Positions 45,531-54,587 are shown, counted from the stretch's first letter. The stretch is DNA of 64,000 nucleotides from Chryseobacterium sp. OSA05B (GCF_019970065.1 NZ_JAHXYH010000001.1:1054001-1118000), one strand, 5' to 3'. Program-made: numbers and translations. Notes: generated from the letters alone by a model not told the origin.

Positions 45531-47438
45531 ATGATTTCTCAACAGGATTTCCAAAAATTAAAATTTGATACCCTAAAATATTTTTGGGGCTATGATAGTT
45601 TCAGGGATTCCCAGGAAGAAATCATTGACGCAGTTATTAATGAAAAAGACAGTCTTGTCCTGTTGCCTACCGGCGCCGGAAAATCACTCTGCTACCAACT
45701 TCCGGCCTTACTAAAAGAAGGAACCTGTTTAGTGATCTCGCCCCTTCTTGCTTTGATGAAAGATCAGGTGAGCCAGCTGAAGCACCGCGGTATCGAAGCA
45801 GACTATTTATCTTCCGAACTGGATGAGTATGATGCGGAAGCAGTTTATGACCGTTGTAAGGACGGCCTGACCAAGCTTCTATACGTATCTCCGGAAAGAT
45901 TGACCAACAGCCAGTTTCTACAGAATATTGAAGAAATTCAGCTGTCATTTATTGCTGTAGATGAAGCCCACTGTATTTCAGAATGGGGCCAGGATTTCAG
46001 ACCGAGTTACCAGAATATTAAAGAATTCAGAAAAAATAATCCCAAGATTCCATGTCTGGCTTTAACAGCCACGGCAACTCCCAAAGTTTTGGAAGAAATC
46101 AAAAATAAGCTGGAACTAAAAAAGCCGTTTGTTTTTCAGAAAAGTTTCAGGAGAGAAAATATCAGGATCTTTTTAGATGAAGTTTCTGATAAATTTCAAC
46201 GTGTTTTTGATATTTTAAAACACAATAATGATTCCGGGATCGTTTATGTAAGAACCAGAAAGGATGCAGAAATGCTGGCCGAATTTCTCAAAAAAAATCA
46301 GGTCAAAAATGTTGATTATTTTCATGCCGGATTGACGACGAAAGAAAAAAACGCCAGACAGTCTCAGTGGAATAATAGCGACAACCATGTTCTGATATCC
46401 ACCAATGCCTTCGGGATGGGAATAGACAAGGATAATGTCCGCTTTGTCATCCACTACTCTCCGGCACCGTCACTTGAAAATTTTTATCAGGAAATAGGAA
46501 GAGCGGGAAGAGATGGTAAAGACAGTTTTGCATTTCTTTTGTGGAACAAACACGAACTGCTCAATTTTGACGAGATCTTAAAAAATCAGATTCCCAATAA
46601 AGCTGAATTTTTAAAAATCATCACTTACCTCTACTCTATTTTCCAGGTGGCAGAATATGAGCTGCCGGAAAAAGTTTTCCAGCTGAATATCCAGGGAATA
46701 CAAAACTTTACAAAGCTCTCAAGAGCTAAGATCAGCAATGTTCTCAATTTCCTGCACAACCAGGAGATCATTTATCACAATGACAACAAAAGCCTGTCTT
46801 CTCTGGAACTTCTGTTCAATGCTGAAGAAATAGACCAGCTGCCACAGAAAGACGCTTATTTCATAGAGCTTTTGCTCCGCACCGTGTCAGGAATCACTAC
46901 TCATAAAGTAATGTTCAGCGAGCAGCAGGTGAGCAATAAGATCGGGGTAAGTATTCCTCTGATCAAAGAACGCTTGAAAGAACTTCAGCAGAAAAATTAT
47001 CTGGAATATGTGGACGGTGCTTTATCGAGCATCAAATTCCTAAAACCCCGCGATGAAAGAGCCATCAATGCAGCTTACTGGAAACTTTTTGAGCATATCC
47101 AAAAGAATAAAATCCAGAAATGGGAAGAAATCAAGTTCTTCATAGAAAATAATGATTATTGTAAAATGAAACTTATTCTCGCCTATTTTGGAGAAAAAAA
47201 CACGAAGAACTGCGGCCAATGTTCAGTCTGTGAGAAGAACAAACAATCCATTTTCGGAAAAAACATTTCCCAGCAAATCATTAATTTATTAACTAAAAAA
47301 CCTTCAACTATCGAAGATTTATCCGTCCAGCTCAATTATCATTCTAAAAACAACATCCTTGAAAACCTGATCTTTCTCTTAGATTCAGGAAAAGTAAAGA
47401 TGTTGAATTTCAGGACCTATGCGCTGAATCATGAGTAA
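45531..47438 (+). CDS. RecQ-family ATP-dependent DNA helicase
   Basis: The 635-residue helicase has superfamily 2 motifs: Walker A LLPTGAGKSLCYQLPAL, DEAH box VDEAHCISEWGQDFRPSY, ALTATATPKV, and motif VI EIGRAGRDGK. A zinc-binding region follows near 555-570 (NCGQCSVC), after a winged-helix-like stretch. A clear HRDC domain is not evident; the last 70 residues look like another small helical domain. It probably acts in recombination and replication-fork repair. Several Bacteroidota genomes carry more than one RecQ, so no number is given to the symbol. Confidence 0.93.
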   Translation: MISQQDFQKLKFDTLKYFWGYDSFRDSQEEIIDAVINEKDSLVLLPTGAGKSLCYQLPALLKEGTCLVISPLLALMKDQVSQLKHRGIEADYLSSELDEYDAEAVYDRCKDGLTKLLYVSPERLTNSQFLQNIEEIQLSFIAVDEAHCISEWGQDFRPSYQNIKEFRKNNPKIPCLALTATATPKVLEEIKNKLELKKPFVFQKSFRRENIRIFLDEVSDKFQRVFDILKHNNDSGIVYVRTRKDAEMLAEFLKKNQVKNVDYFHAGLTTKEKNARQSQWNNSDNHVLISTNAFGMGIDKDNVRFVIHYSPAPSLENFYQEIGRAGRDGKDSFAFLLWNKHELLNFDEILKNQIPNKAEFLKIITYLYSIFQVAEYELPEKVFQLNIQGIQNFTKLSRAKISNVLNFLHNQEIIYHNDNKSLSSLELLFNAEEIDQLPQKDAYFIELLLRTVSGITTHKVMFSEQQVSNKIGVSIPLIKERLKELQQKNYLEYVDGALSSIKFLKPRDERAINAAYWKLFEHIQKNKIQKWEEIKFFIENNDYCKMKLILAYFGEKNTKNCGQCSVCEKNKQSIFGKNISQQIINLLTKKPSTIEDLSVQLNYHSKNNILENLIFLLDSGKVKMLNFRTYALNHE

Positions 47439-47459
47439 TGGATAATAAGTGATAAGTAA

Positions 47460-47640
47460 TGTTGAATCTGAGACAGCAGATGTCAGACATCAGATTTCAG
47501 ACCAATCGTTGGAAACTAGGAATTTAGATTCATTTTAATAGTTAAAAAAAGGTTCGGGATGCCAGGTCCGGGTTTCGAGGTTAGAACCAGAAACTGTCAA
47601 CCAGCAACTCAACGTCCAACTCCAAAACTCTCCCAAAAAC
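47460..47640 (+). repeat. Modular intergenic repeat, copy B
   Basis: A CAGA tandem lies at 47469-47504 (AGCAGATGTCAGACATCAGA). A GGGTTTCGAGG-type link leads to the core at 47579-47610 (TAGAACCAGAAACTGTCAAC then CAGCAACTC). The CTCCAAAACTCTCCC tail ends at the fmt promoter. Confidence 0.75.
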
Positions 47641-47643
47641 CCT

Positions 47644-47651
47644 TATCTTTG
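47644..47651 (+). promoter_or_regulatory. -7 element of fmt
   Basis: An exact TATCTTTG box ends 4 nt before the ATG at 47656, which predicts a leaderless or nearly leaderless mRNA. Confidence 0.6.
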
Positions 47652-47655
47652 TACC

Positions 47656-48600
47656 ATGAAATCATTGAAAGTCGTTTTTTTAGGAACTCCGGAGTTTGCA
47701 AAGACTTCTTTGGAGGCTATCCATCAGTCCAATCATGAAGTGGTAGGTGTTGTAACAGTTGCTGATAAAGCCAGTGGCCGCGGTCAGAAGATCAATCAGT
47801 CTCCCGTAAAAGTATACGCCACCGAAAATAATATCCCTGTTTTCCAGCCTGAAAAATTGAGAAACCCTGAATTTTTAGAAGAACTGAGAAAGCTGGATGC
47901 TGATGTTTTCATAGTAGTTGCTTTCAGAATGATGCCAAAAGTTCTTTTTGAAATGCCGAAAATGGGAACGTTCAATCTTCATGCTTCCCTGCTTCCGGAC
48001 TACAGAGGAGCCGCTCCTATTAATTACGCAGTGATTAACGGTGAAGAAAAAACCGGGGCTACCACATTCTTTATCAATGAAAAAATAGACGAAGGAAATA
48101 TTCTTCTTCAACAGGAACTTGACGTTTTACAGGATGAAAATGCAGGAAGTCTTCACGACCGGTTAATGGAAATGGGTTCAAAACTTGTGGTAAAAACTCT
48201 TGATGGCTTAGCGGAAAATTCCATTATCGAAAAACCTCAGCCTCATGTTGAGCATCCTAAAAATGCTTATAAAATATTTAAAGAAGATACCAGAATCAAT
48301 TGGAAAGCTCCTTCAAAAACAGTTCACCAGTTCATCCTTGGAATGTCACCATATCCGGCCGCCTTCACCACTATAAAAATCGGAGAAGAGGAAAAAGGAT
48401 TGAAAATCTTCGCAGGAAAATTTGAAATCACAGATCATGGAAAGCCTTCCGGAACCTTGGATATTTCCAAAAATGAATTCAAAATTTATACGGAAGACGG
48501 CTTTTATTTCCCACAGGAACTTCAGCTTGAGGGCAAAAAAAGAATGACTGTGAAGGACTTCCTGAATGGATTTAGAAACTTTGAGGAGATAAGTTTGTAG
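47656..48600 (+). CDS. fmt: Methionyl-tRNA formyltransferase
   Basis: The enzyme formylates initiator Met-tRNA using 10-formyl-tetrahydrofolate. The 314 residues comprise an N-terminal formyltransferase domain with FNLHASLLPDYRGAAPINYAVINGE (catalytic Asn and His) and the downstream Asp in FFINEKIDEGNILLQ. The C-terminal OB-like tRNA-binding domain covers about 205-314. It stands alone. Repeat copy B abuts its promoter and repeat copy C begins right after its stop codon. Confidence 0.97.
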   Translation: MKSLKVVFLGTPEFAKTSLEAIHQSNHEVVGVVTVADKASGRGQKINQSPVKVYATENNIPVFQPEKLRNPEFLEELRKLDADVFIVVAFRMMPKVLFEMPKMGTFNLHASLLPDYRGAAPINYAVINGEEKTGATTFFINEKIDEGNILLQQELDVLQDENAGSLHDRLMEMGSKLVVKTLDGLAENSIIEKPQPHVEHPKNAYKIFKEDTRINWKAPSKTVHQFILGMSPYPAAFTTIKIGEEEKGLKIFAGKFEITDHGKPSGTLDISKNEFKIYTEDGFYFPQELQLEGKKRMTVKDFLNGFRNFEEISL

Positions 48601-48755
48601 GGAGTTTTGGAGTTGGAAAGTATTAGGGTTGGAGTGTATTAGAGTATATGAGCGGGAAGTTGAGTTGATGGTTGACAGTTGCTAGTTCCTAAACTCAATA
48701 TAAAAAATCTCAAACCTATTATCCGATGTCTGACATCTGAAATCTAAAATCCACT
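48601..48755 (-). repeat. Modular intergenic repeat, copy C (inverted)
   Basis: Read on the minus strand it has the standard order. The CAGA tandem is at about 48752-48723 (TCAGATGTCAGACATCGG). The core at 48689-48667 reads GGAACTAGCAACTGTCAACC. The tail lies at about 48665-48601. It begins at the base after the fmt stop codon. Confidence 0.7.
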
Positions 48756-48775
48756 TATCTGCAAAGCAAAAAATA

Positions 48776-48806
48776 AAAAAGGGTCAGAAAAATTCTAACC
48801 CTTTTT
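48776..48806. terminator. Bidirectional terminator between fmt and ribB-like gene
   Basis: GGGTCAGAA pairs with TTCTAACCC (one mismatch) with A and T runs on the two sides, between convergent genes. Confidence 0.8.
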
Positions 48807-48868
48807 ATTGATTTTATTTCTATAATGATCTGTAGCATTCATTACTACTGACCATTCAAAAGTCATTT

Positions 48869-49990
48869 TTAAAGCTGAACCAGCTCCGTCACCTCTACAT
48901 CATATCCTCCAACCTGTGGCTTAATATTCGGGTTCTGAGTGATCACTTTAAATTTATTGATACCCAGATTTTTCAGGATCTGTGTCCCGATACCGTAATC
49001 TCTGTAGTTGTAAGCTAACGTAGGATGCTGCTCCTGGCCGTCCTGATAATTCAGGAACTGCTGAAGTTTTCTCAGTGTATTTTCAGAATTTGAAACGTTA
49101 TTGATGAATATAACGGCTCCTTTTCCAGCTTCATTCACCATATTGGTTACTTTTTCCAATAAAGGTTTTTCACCATTGTTCAATCTTGTCAATACATCAA
49201 AATATGAATCTGAAGACTGAACTCTTACCAAAACAGGCTCATCAACCGTCCATGCACCTTTTGTCAATGCAAAATGGATCTGGTCATTCGAAGTTTCTCT
49301 GAAAGCAAAAAAATCAAACTCACCATAAGCTGTATTTACTTTTCTTTCTTCCAGTCTTTCGATAAGATTTCCTTTTTTAAGCTGATAATGAATCAGGTCT
49401 TCGATGGAAACGATCTTCATATCATGTTTCTGAGCAAAAGTGTGAAGCTCCGGCAAGCGGGACATCGTACCGTCATCATTCATGATTTCACAGATCACAC
49501 CCCCTTCTTTTAAACCTGCCAACTGAGTCAGGTCAATGGCGGCTTCAGTATGTCCTGCTCTTTTTAAAACACCCCCTTTTCTTGCACGAAGCGGAAAAAT
49601 GTGCCCCGGTCTCATGAAATCTGTCGGCTTGGATTTTTCATCCATCAAAGCTAAAATGGTTTTGGCTCTGTCTCCCGCAGAAATACCTGTAGAAGTTCCG
49701 TTTCCAAGAAGGTCAACAGATACGGTAAAAGCAGTTTCCTTAGGATCACTGCTTCTGCTTACCATCACTTCAAGACCAAGCTCGTCACATCTCTTTTCAG
49801 GAAGCGGCATGCATATAAGTCCTCTTCCGTGAAGTGCCATAAAATTGATAATTTCCGGCGTTGTCAATTCTGCAGCGCAAAGAAAATCTCCTTCGTTTTC
49901 TCTGTCTTCATCATCTACTACTATGATTATTTTACCATTTTTAAGGTCTTCAATAGCCTCTGGAATAGTATTTAATTTAATATCAGACAT
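48869..49990 (-). CDS. ribB: 3,4-dihydroxy-2-butanone 4-phosphate synthase with degenerate GTP cyclohydrolase II domain
   Basis: The 373-residue protein is laid out like bifunctional RibBA. The N-terminal domain (1-205) is a complete DHBP synthase, making the four-carbon unit of riboflavin from ribulose 5-phosphate: the acidic DDEDRENEGDFLCAAE loop and SAGDRAKTI are intact. The C-terminal domain keeps the overall shape (RDYGIGTQILKNLGI) but lacks the GTP cyclohydrolase II zinc cysteines. The segment normally reading S-x-C-x-x-G-D is QSSDSYFDV, and the RxGRGIGL-like segment is lost. It is therefore probably RibB only, and another protein must supply GTP cyclohydrolase II. Confidence 0.9.
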   Translation of the reverse strand: MSDIKLNTIPEAIEDLKNGKIIIVVDDEDRENEGDFLCAAELTTPEIINFMALHGRGLICMPLPEKRCDELGLEVMVSRSSDPKETAFTVSVDLLGNGTSTGISAGDRAKTILALMDEKSKPTDFMRPGHIFPLRARKGGVLKRAGHTEAAIDLTQLAGLKEGGVICEIMNDDGTMSRLPELHTFAQKHDMKIVSIEDLIHYQLKKGNLIERLEERKVNTAYGEFDFFAFRETSNDQIHFALTKGAWTVDEPVLVRVQSSDSYFDVLTRLNNGEKPLLEKVTNMVNEAGKGAVIFINNVSNSENTLRKLQQFLNYQDGQEQHPTLAYNYRDYGIGTQILKNLGINKFKVITQNPNIKPQVGGYDVEVTELVQL

Positions 49991-50008
49991 GTTTACTTTT
50001 TATTTGTG

Positions 50009-50040
50009 CAAAGATACTTATAAAAATGAGCATCTGCCAA
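50009..50040 (-). promoter_or_regulatory. Promoter of the ribB-like gene
   Basis: On the minus strand, TTG (50040-50038), a 21-bp spacer and TATCTTTG (50016-50009). The leader is about 15 nt, too short for an FMN riboswitch. Confidence 0.65.
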
Positions 50041-50057
50041 TTAATATGGAGGGTTTG

Positions 50058-51062
50058 TTAGGCTTTGGATAAAGAGTTTGCCGCCTCTCTGAAAATTTCA
50101 TAAGATCTCAGTCTTTTCTGATGATCATAGATATGGGAATTGATAATTAATTCATCTACATTGAATTTTTCCTGAAAATCTTTCAGTTGTTCTTCAATTT
50201 CTGCCTGATCTCCGATCAACGTGTATTTCAGTTTCTGAAGCACCATTGATTTTTCCATCGGCGACCAAAGATCATCCATATCATCTACAGGCGGAGCAAA
50301 CGGTTTACGGTCATTCCTGATGATATTGATAAATGCCTGGAACAATGTTGTAGACATTTTGTGTGCCTCTTCTGAAATTTCTGCCGCTACCCCATTGATA
50401 CACGCCATCAGGTAAGGTTGGGCCAGTTGTTCGGAAGGCTGGAAATGTTCTCTGTAAATTTTAAAAGCCATTTCCATCTGCTCCGGAGCAAAATGTCCTG
50501 CAAAAGCATATGGAAGACCAAGCTCCGCGGCAAGCCATGCACTGTCTGTACTGGAACCCAGAATATAAAGTGGAATATCCAGACCTTCCCCTGGAATCGC
50601 ACGTACCAAAGCATCGGCATTATCCTTCGAAAAATAAGTCTGCAATTCTAAGATCTGTCTTGGAAACTGTTTGTTGATGATCGCAGGATTTCGTCCCAAA
50701 GCCTGAGCAGTAAGTCCGTCTGTTCCAGGTGCTCTTCCTAGACCAAGATCTATTCTTCCCGGGAAAAGAGATTCCAGGGTTCCAAACTGTTCAGCGATGA
50801 TCAGGGAACTGTGGTTCGGAAGCATAATCCCTCCGGACCCGACTCTTATTGTTTTTGTTCCATTGGCGATAAAACCGATCAGAACTGTGGTGGCTGAGCT
50901 GGCAATACTTTCCATATTATGGTGCTCAGCAAGCCAGAATCTTTTATAATGTAAATGTTCAGTATGGTTTGCTAAAGATAAACTGTCCTGAAACGTATCG
51001 TGAATACTTTTCCCCTGCTTTACGGGAGCAAGATCAAGCACCGATATTTCAAAATTTTTCAT
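50058..51062 (-). CDS. LLM-class flavin-dependent oxidoreductase
   Basis: The 334-residue luciferase-like TIM-barrel protein uses reduced flavin. Family patterns are RFWLAEHHNMESIASSATTVLIG near the N-terminus, GSGGIMLPNHSSLIIAEQFGTLESLFPGRIDLGLGRAPGTD, and YILGSSTDSAWLAAELGLPYAFAGHF. The class lacks true luciferase activity in most members, and the substrate is unknown. It stands alone, with an 11-bp hairpin upstream at 51092-51116. Confidence 0.92.
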   Translation of the reverse strand: MKNFEISVLDLAPVKQGKSIHDTFQDSLSLANHTEHLHYKRFWLAEHHNMESIASSATTVLIGFIANGTKTIRVGSGGIMLPNHSSLIIAEQFGTLESLFPGRIDLGLGRAPGTDGLTAQALGRNPAIINKQFPRQILELQTYFSKDNADALVRAIPGEGLDIPLYILGSSTDSAWLAAELGLPYAFAGHFAPEQMEMAFKIYREHFQPSEQLAQPYLMACINGVAAEISEEAHKMSTTLFQAFINIIRNDRKPFAPPVDDMDDLWSPMEKSMVLQKLKYTLIGDQAEIEEQLKDFQEKFNVDELIINSHIYDHQKRLRSYEIFREAANSLSKA

Positions 51063-51091
51063 ATCAGATATTTATTTTTTTTAAAAGCGCT

Positions 51092-51116
51092 ATGGAATCA
51101 CCCTCGGTGATTTCAT
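51092..51116. promoter_or_regulatory. Hairpin or dyad upstream of the LLM gene
   Basis: ATGGAATCACC and GGTGATTTCAT form an 11-bp stem (one G-U pair) with a CTC loop. It lies 30 bp before the LLM start on its 5' side. It could be an operator or a leader structure; a terminator is unlikely since no U run follows on either strand. Confidence 0.4.
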
Positions 51117-51250
51117 ATTCTAAATTTTAGGTTTAAAACCAAACAAATTTAAACCAATAAAATCGCATTAGTTACTTTTTGTAATTGATAGGATTGATGG
51201 TGCAGTTCAGGAAAAAACTATTGAATACTATTTAATCTTCTTTATTTTTT

Positions 51251-51278
51251 TTGTACTTGGATTATTGCATTATATTTG
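51251..51278 (+). promoter_or_regulatory. Promoter of the gene at 51298
   Basis: TTG (51251-51253), a 17-bp spacer and TATATTTG (51271-51278) match the Bacteroidota consensus. The predicted start is about 14 nt before the GTG codon, which supports the GTG start. Confidence 0.65.
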
Positions 51279-51297
51279 AACTCCAAAATTTAAAGTA

Positions 51298-51726
51298 GTG
51301 GAAGAAGCTGTAAAATTTAGCCGAAGAATACTCAAGGTAGACAATCAACCTTTTGAGTTATGGGTGAATAAAAGTATAATGCAGGATAGCGACAAGGGCC
51401 AGTTCAGCTGGTGTTGGTATGTTGAATTGCAAAAATTTGATGATACGGAAAATGATGAGGCCAATTTGCAATTATTGATGGTACAAATCCTTCAAAGAAT
51501 AATGAAAGTTGCCGATATTAAAATTGCCGGGACAACGCTTTACAAAAATCTGTACGAAATCATTTTCTACGCCAAGCAGGAGGATACACAGAAAATCACA
51601 GGTGAATGTGTAGACATGGCCAATGAATTGGAAGACAGAGAAGACAGGTTTATCAAATACCATTCAAAGAGTGATAGCAACTGGGATAATTTGAAGCTTT
51701 ATTTTGATGTGATCAATAACAGTTAA
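51298..51726 (+). CDS. Hypothetical protein, possibly DUF695-like
   Basis: The 142-residue soluble protein starts with GTG, supported by the promoter just upstream; no ATG is near. It appears alpha/beta, with a Trp-rich strand (GQFSWCWYVELQKF) and a helical second half ending in SNWDNLKLYFDVIN. The pattern loosely recalls the DUF695/RraB-like group, but I am not certain. It stands alone between the LLM and Pif1-like genes, with a terminator after it. Confidence 0.65.
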   Translation: MEEAVKFSRRILKVDNQPFELWVNKSIMQDSDKGQFSWCWYVELQKFDDTENDEANLQLLMVQILQRIMKVADIKIAGTTLYKNLYEIIFYAKQEDTQKITGECVDMANELEDREDRFIKYHSKSDSNWDNLKLYFDVINNS

Positions 51727-51760
51727 CAGGCTTAATCAAGATCTTTTAAACAAATAAAAA

Positions 51761-51801
51761 AGACTGTCTTGCTTCGAGACAGTCTTATTTGTTACATTGA
51801 A
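51761..51801. terminator. Bidirectional terminator
   Basis: AAGACTGTCT and AGACAGTCTT form a perfect 10-bp stem with a 7-nt loop, extended by A/T-rich CAAATAA and TTATTTG arms. It lies between convergent genes. Confidence 0.88.
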
Positions 51802-53924
51802 TCATTCTTTTCCTTTTTAAAAGTATAATGATTGATCAAAATCCTGATCTCATTGAATTCAAAATCATTAGGCAATGCATTCTTCCATTCCGTAAGGGTT
51901 TCATGTGGATTTTTGTAGAATTCTGTTTCAAATGCTTTGATCTTATCTGAAGTAATAACCCTTGAAATATCCAATAATCCCTGCTCTGCAAATTTTGCTA
52001 AATGGCCGATCACCGTTTCTTTCACGAGACCTCTTTCCATAGCTATTTCACCGATGGTTTTTCCCTGCTCAAATAATTGAAAGGTCAGAACCTGTGAAGG
52101 AACTTTTGCGATTTTTAAATTAATTTCTTTATCATTTTTTTCATCTAAAAGCTTAGTTTCCAACAGATGAACCTCTTTCAGGCTGTTCAGGTATTCTTCC
52201 GTATCTTCCAGCCATTCCCGGAATTCTTCATTGTACTGTTTTAAGCCTTTTGTTCCTTTGATTTCAGCGTAAAATTCCTTCAGCGGGTTGAATACTTTAT
52301 CCCTGATTTCTGTAAAGAAAAAATTAACGGCACCTTTCGTTTTACCTTCAATTTCAGACCATTCTTCTTTATTTTCGATAAAATTATTCACCTTCTGTGA
52401 AATGACTCTTTCCAGTTTTTCAAAGATCTTTCCGAGGTTAACAATTTCATGTTTCAGCTGAAGATAAAGCTGATTGGTTTTTACATGATCAATGCTTTTC
52501 GTAGTGATGGAAAGTTTATTCCACTCTTCCACTTCGTTCAGGAACCACAGACAATTGACGGTACGGAGTACTTTTTTGATGCTGTAGTCATATTTTTCAC
52601 GGTTCAGGATCGCTTCTACATTGTCATTCGCAAAGGTATTTCCCTGGAACTGCAGGATTCTGTTGTCCTTAAAAATAACCTCGGGAGTGATTTTGGATTT
52701 TAAAACGATTCCTTCCAACGTACGGCATCTTGAAAGCGCTACATACACCTGTCCGGCGGTAAAACTTTTCCCGGCATCAATGATCACATTATCAAACGTC
52801 AGTCCCTGGCTTTTGTGAATGGTAACCGCCCACGCCAGCTTGATCGGGAACTGTTCAAAGCTTCCCAAAACTTCTTCTTTGATATTTTTTTCAGTATCGA
52901 GGAAATATTTTTTCTGTTCCCAAACTTCTCTTTTCACTACAATTTCTCTTTCACTTCCATCGAGAACCACTTTGATTTCGTTGTCATCAAGTGACATGAT
53001 TTCACCCAACTTTCCGTTGAAATATTTTTTTTCTCCGGTAATATCATTTCTGATGAACATGATCTGTGCTCCAACCTTTAATTCTAAAAATTGTTCATTC
53101 GGAAACTGGTTTTCCTTGAAATCTCCAAAAAGTTTGGCTTCATACGTTTTGACCGTCAGATTAATCTCCTCCAGTTTTTCCTGGTTGATTTCATCTGCCA
53201 TTTTATTGTGTGAACAGAGATACACATAGGAATCGGTCCCGGCTTTAAAATCATGATCGTATCTTTCGTTAAGAATTTCAAAATTGATATTGGCAATATC
53301 ACCGTCACGGATGGCGTTCAGAATATCCAGGAATTTTTCATCCGACTGTCTGTACACCTTCGTCAGTTCAATGGTCAGCAAAGGAATATCTTTCACGGCA
53401 TGACTGTCGAAAAAGAATGGTGACTGATAACATATCTTTAAAATATGTTCGTCTCTTACCACTGGCGGAAGCTGGTAAAGGTCACCAATGAACAACATCT
53501 GAACTCCACCAAAACGTTGGTTATTTCTTCTGATAAATCTCAGGGAAAAATCCATCATATCGAGAACGTCAGCTCTCAACATGGAAACCTCATCAATGAT
53601 AAGGACTTCCACTTCTCTTAAAAGCTTAAGTTTGTCTTTTCTGTATTTGAAATGAGGCATCAGGTCGGCAATATTATTCGCCAAGCTTCCGTCGATACGA
53701 TCCGTAGTGGGTAAAAATGTTCTTAAAGGCAGCCCAAACATGGAATGGATCGTTACCCCTCCTGCATTGATCGCGGCAATGCCCGTAGGGGCTACCACAA
53801 TATACTTTTTCCTCGTCTTCTTTACAAAATCATTAAGGAAGGTTGTCTTTCCGGTTCCGGCTTTTCCCGTAAGAAAAACGCTTCTGTTCGTATGCTCTAT
53901 TAAGTCAAAAAAATGATTGTTCAT
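51792..53924 (-). CDS. Pif1/RecD-like helicase with C-terminal HTH domain
   Basis: The 710-residue superfamily 1B DNA helicase has Walker A GKAGTGKTTFLNDF, GITI-type motif VVAPTGIAAINAGGVTIHSMF, DExx LIIDEVSMLRADVLDMMD, GDLYQLPPV, and the C-terminal motif TIHKSQGLTFDNVIID with VALSRC. A long helical region follows. A helicase-associated winged helix near 615-670 (QLFEQGKTIGEIAMERGLVKETVIGHLAKF) comes last. It probably acts in replication or recombination. ATG 53924 is chosen because the -7 box at 53930-53937 lies inside the longer TTG-initiated frame (53942). Confidence 0.92.
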   Translation of the reverse strand: MNNHFFDLIEHTNRSVFLTGKAGTGKTTFLNDFVKKTRKKYIVVAPTGIAAINAGGVTIHSMFGLPLRTFLPTTDRIDGSLANNIADLMPHFKYRKDKLKLLREVEVLIIDEVSMLRADVLDMMDFSLRFIRRNNQRFGGVQMLFIGDLYQLPPVVRDEHILKICYQSPFFFDSHAVKDIPLLTIELTKVYRQSDEKFLDILNAIRDGDIANINFEILNERYDHDFKAGTDSYVYLCSHNKMADEINQEKLEEINLTVKTYEAKLFGDFKENQFPNEQFLELKVGAQIMFIRNDITGEKKYFNGKLGEIMSLDDNEIKVVLDGSEREIVVKREVWEQKKYFLDTEKNIKEEVLGSFEQFPIKLAWAVTIHKSQGLTFDNVIIDAGKSFTAGQVYVALSRCRTLEGIVLKSKITPEVIFKDNRILQFQGNTFANDNVEAILNREKYDYSIKKVLRTVNCLWFLNEVEEWNKLSITTKSIDHVKTNQLYLQLKHEIVNLGKIFEKLERVISQKVNNFIENKEEWSEIEGKTKGAVNFFFTEIRDKVFNPLKEFYAEIKGTKGLKQYNEEFREWLEDTEEYLNSLKEVHLLETKLLDEKNDKEINLKIAKVPSQVLTFQLFEQGKTIGEIAMERGLVKETVIGHLAKFAEQGLLDISRVITSDKIKAFETEFYKNPHETLTEWKNALPNDFEFNEIRILINHYTFKKEKNDSM

Positions 53925-53929
53925 CGCTC

Positions 53930-53937
53930 CAAAATTA
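53930..53937 (-). promoter_or_regulatory. -7 element of the Pif1-like helicase gene
   Basis: The minus strand reads TAATTTTG, ending 5 nt before ATG 53924. This predicts a leaderless mRNA and excludes the upstream TTG start. Confidence 0.6.
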
Positions 53938-54007
53938 CGCAAAATGAATTTGAATTTGGTACCTTGGCATAACTTTTGAAAATTCTTTAACAGAAAAGAA
54001 ATTTATA

Positions 54008-54457
54008 ATGAAAAAATTCTTGATCAACATTCCATTACTGGCATTATGTACTACACTTACCCTTGTTTCATGTAATACAACAAAAAATACCACTACCAAT
54101 CTTCCTAAAGATATTTCAGAAAGGCCAGCTGATGAAGACAGCCAGAAATATGAACAGGCTCAGCTGGATAAGTTAAAAGCATTCATTGAATCTGATGCAT
54201 CTAAAGAAAAATGTACTGATGCATCAGCATGGACTTTTGCTCCAATGGGAGCCAAAGCCTGCGGAGGACCTCAGCAATACATCGCCTATCCTAAAAAAAT
54301 AGAATCTACACTATCACCAAGAATCGAAGAATATACTCAGAAAATAAAGACCTTCAATGAAAAATATAATATTACGTCGGACTGTATGATGGTCATGCCA
54401 CCAACATCTATCAAATGTATCGCCGGAAAAGCCCTGCTCATAACACCGGAGCAGTAG
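54008..54457 (+). CDS. Lipoprotein of unknown function
   Basis: The 149-residue lipoprotein has signal peptide and lipobox TLVSCNTTK (lipid Cys22). The mature part begins with a Thr/Asn-rich linker and carries four further Cys residues that could form two disulfides: one in KEKCTDASAWTF, one in GAKACGGPQQYIAYPK, one in SDCMMVMPP and one in SIKCIAG. I do not recognise a named family. It stands alone, with a terminator 84 bp after the stop. Confidence 0.75.
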   Translation: MKKFLINIPLLALCTTLTLVSCNTTKNTTTNLPKDISERPADEDSQKYEQAQLDKLKAFIESDASKEKCTDASAWTFAPMGAKACGGPQQYIAYPKKIESTLSPRIEEYTQKIKTFNEKYNITSDCMMVMPPTSIKCIAGKALLITPEQ

Positions 54458-54540
54458 AAAAAGAAAAAAATCAAAGCAAAGGTTATATATCCGTTGAATT
54501 ATCAACAAAGCTCACTCAGGAGTTTATACTAAGGATTAAA

Positions 54541-54569
54541 AAAAGCTCTATCGCTATGATGGAGCTTTT
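54541..54569 (+). terminator. Terminator of the lipoprotein gene
   Basis: AAAAGCTCTA pairs with TGGAGCTTTT (one G-U) around a 9-nt loop. Confidence 0.75.
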
Positions 54570-54587
54570 ACTATTGGTGGTTGGCTA

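Noticed and set aside
48869..50040. FMN riboswitch before the ribB-like gene
   Set aside because: The promoter leaves a leader of only about 15 nt.
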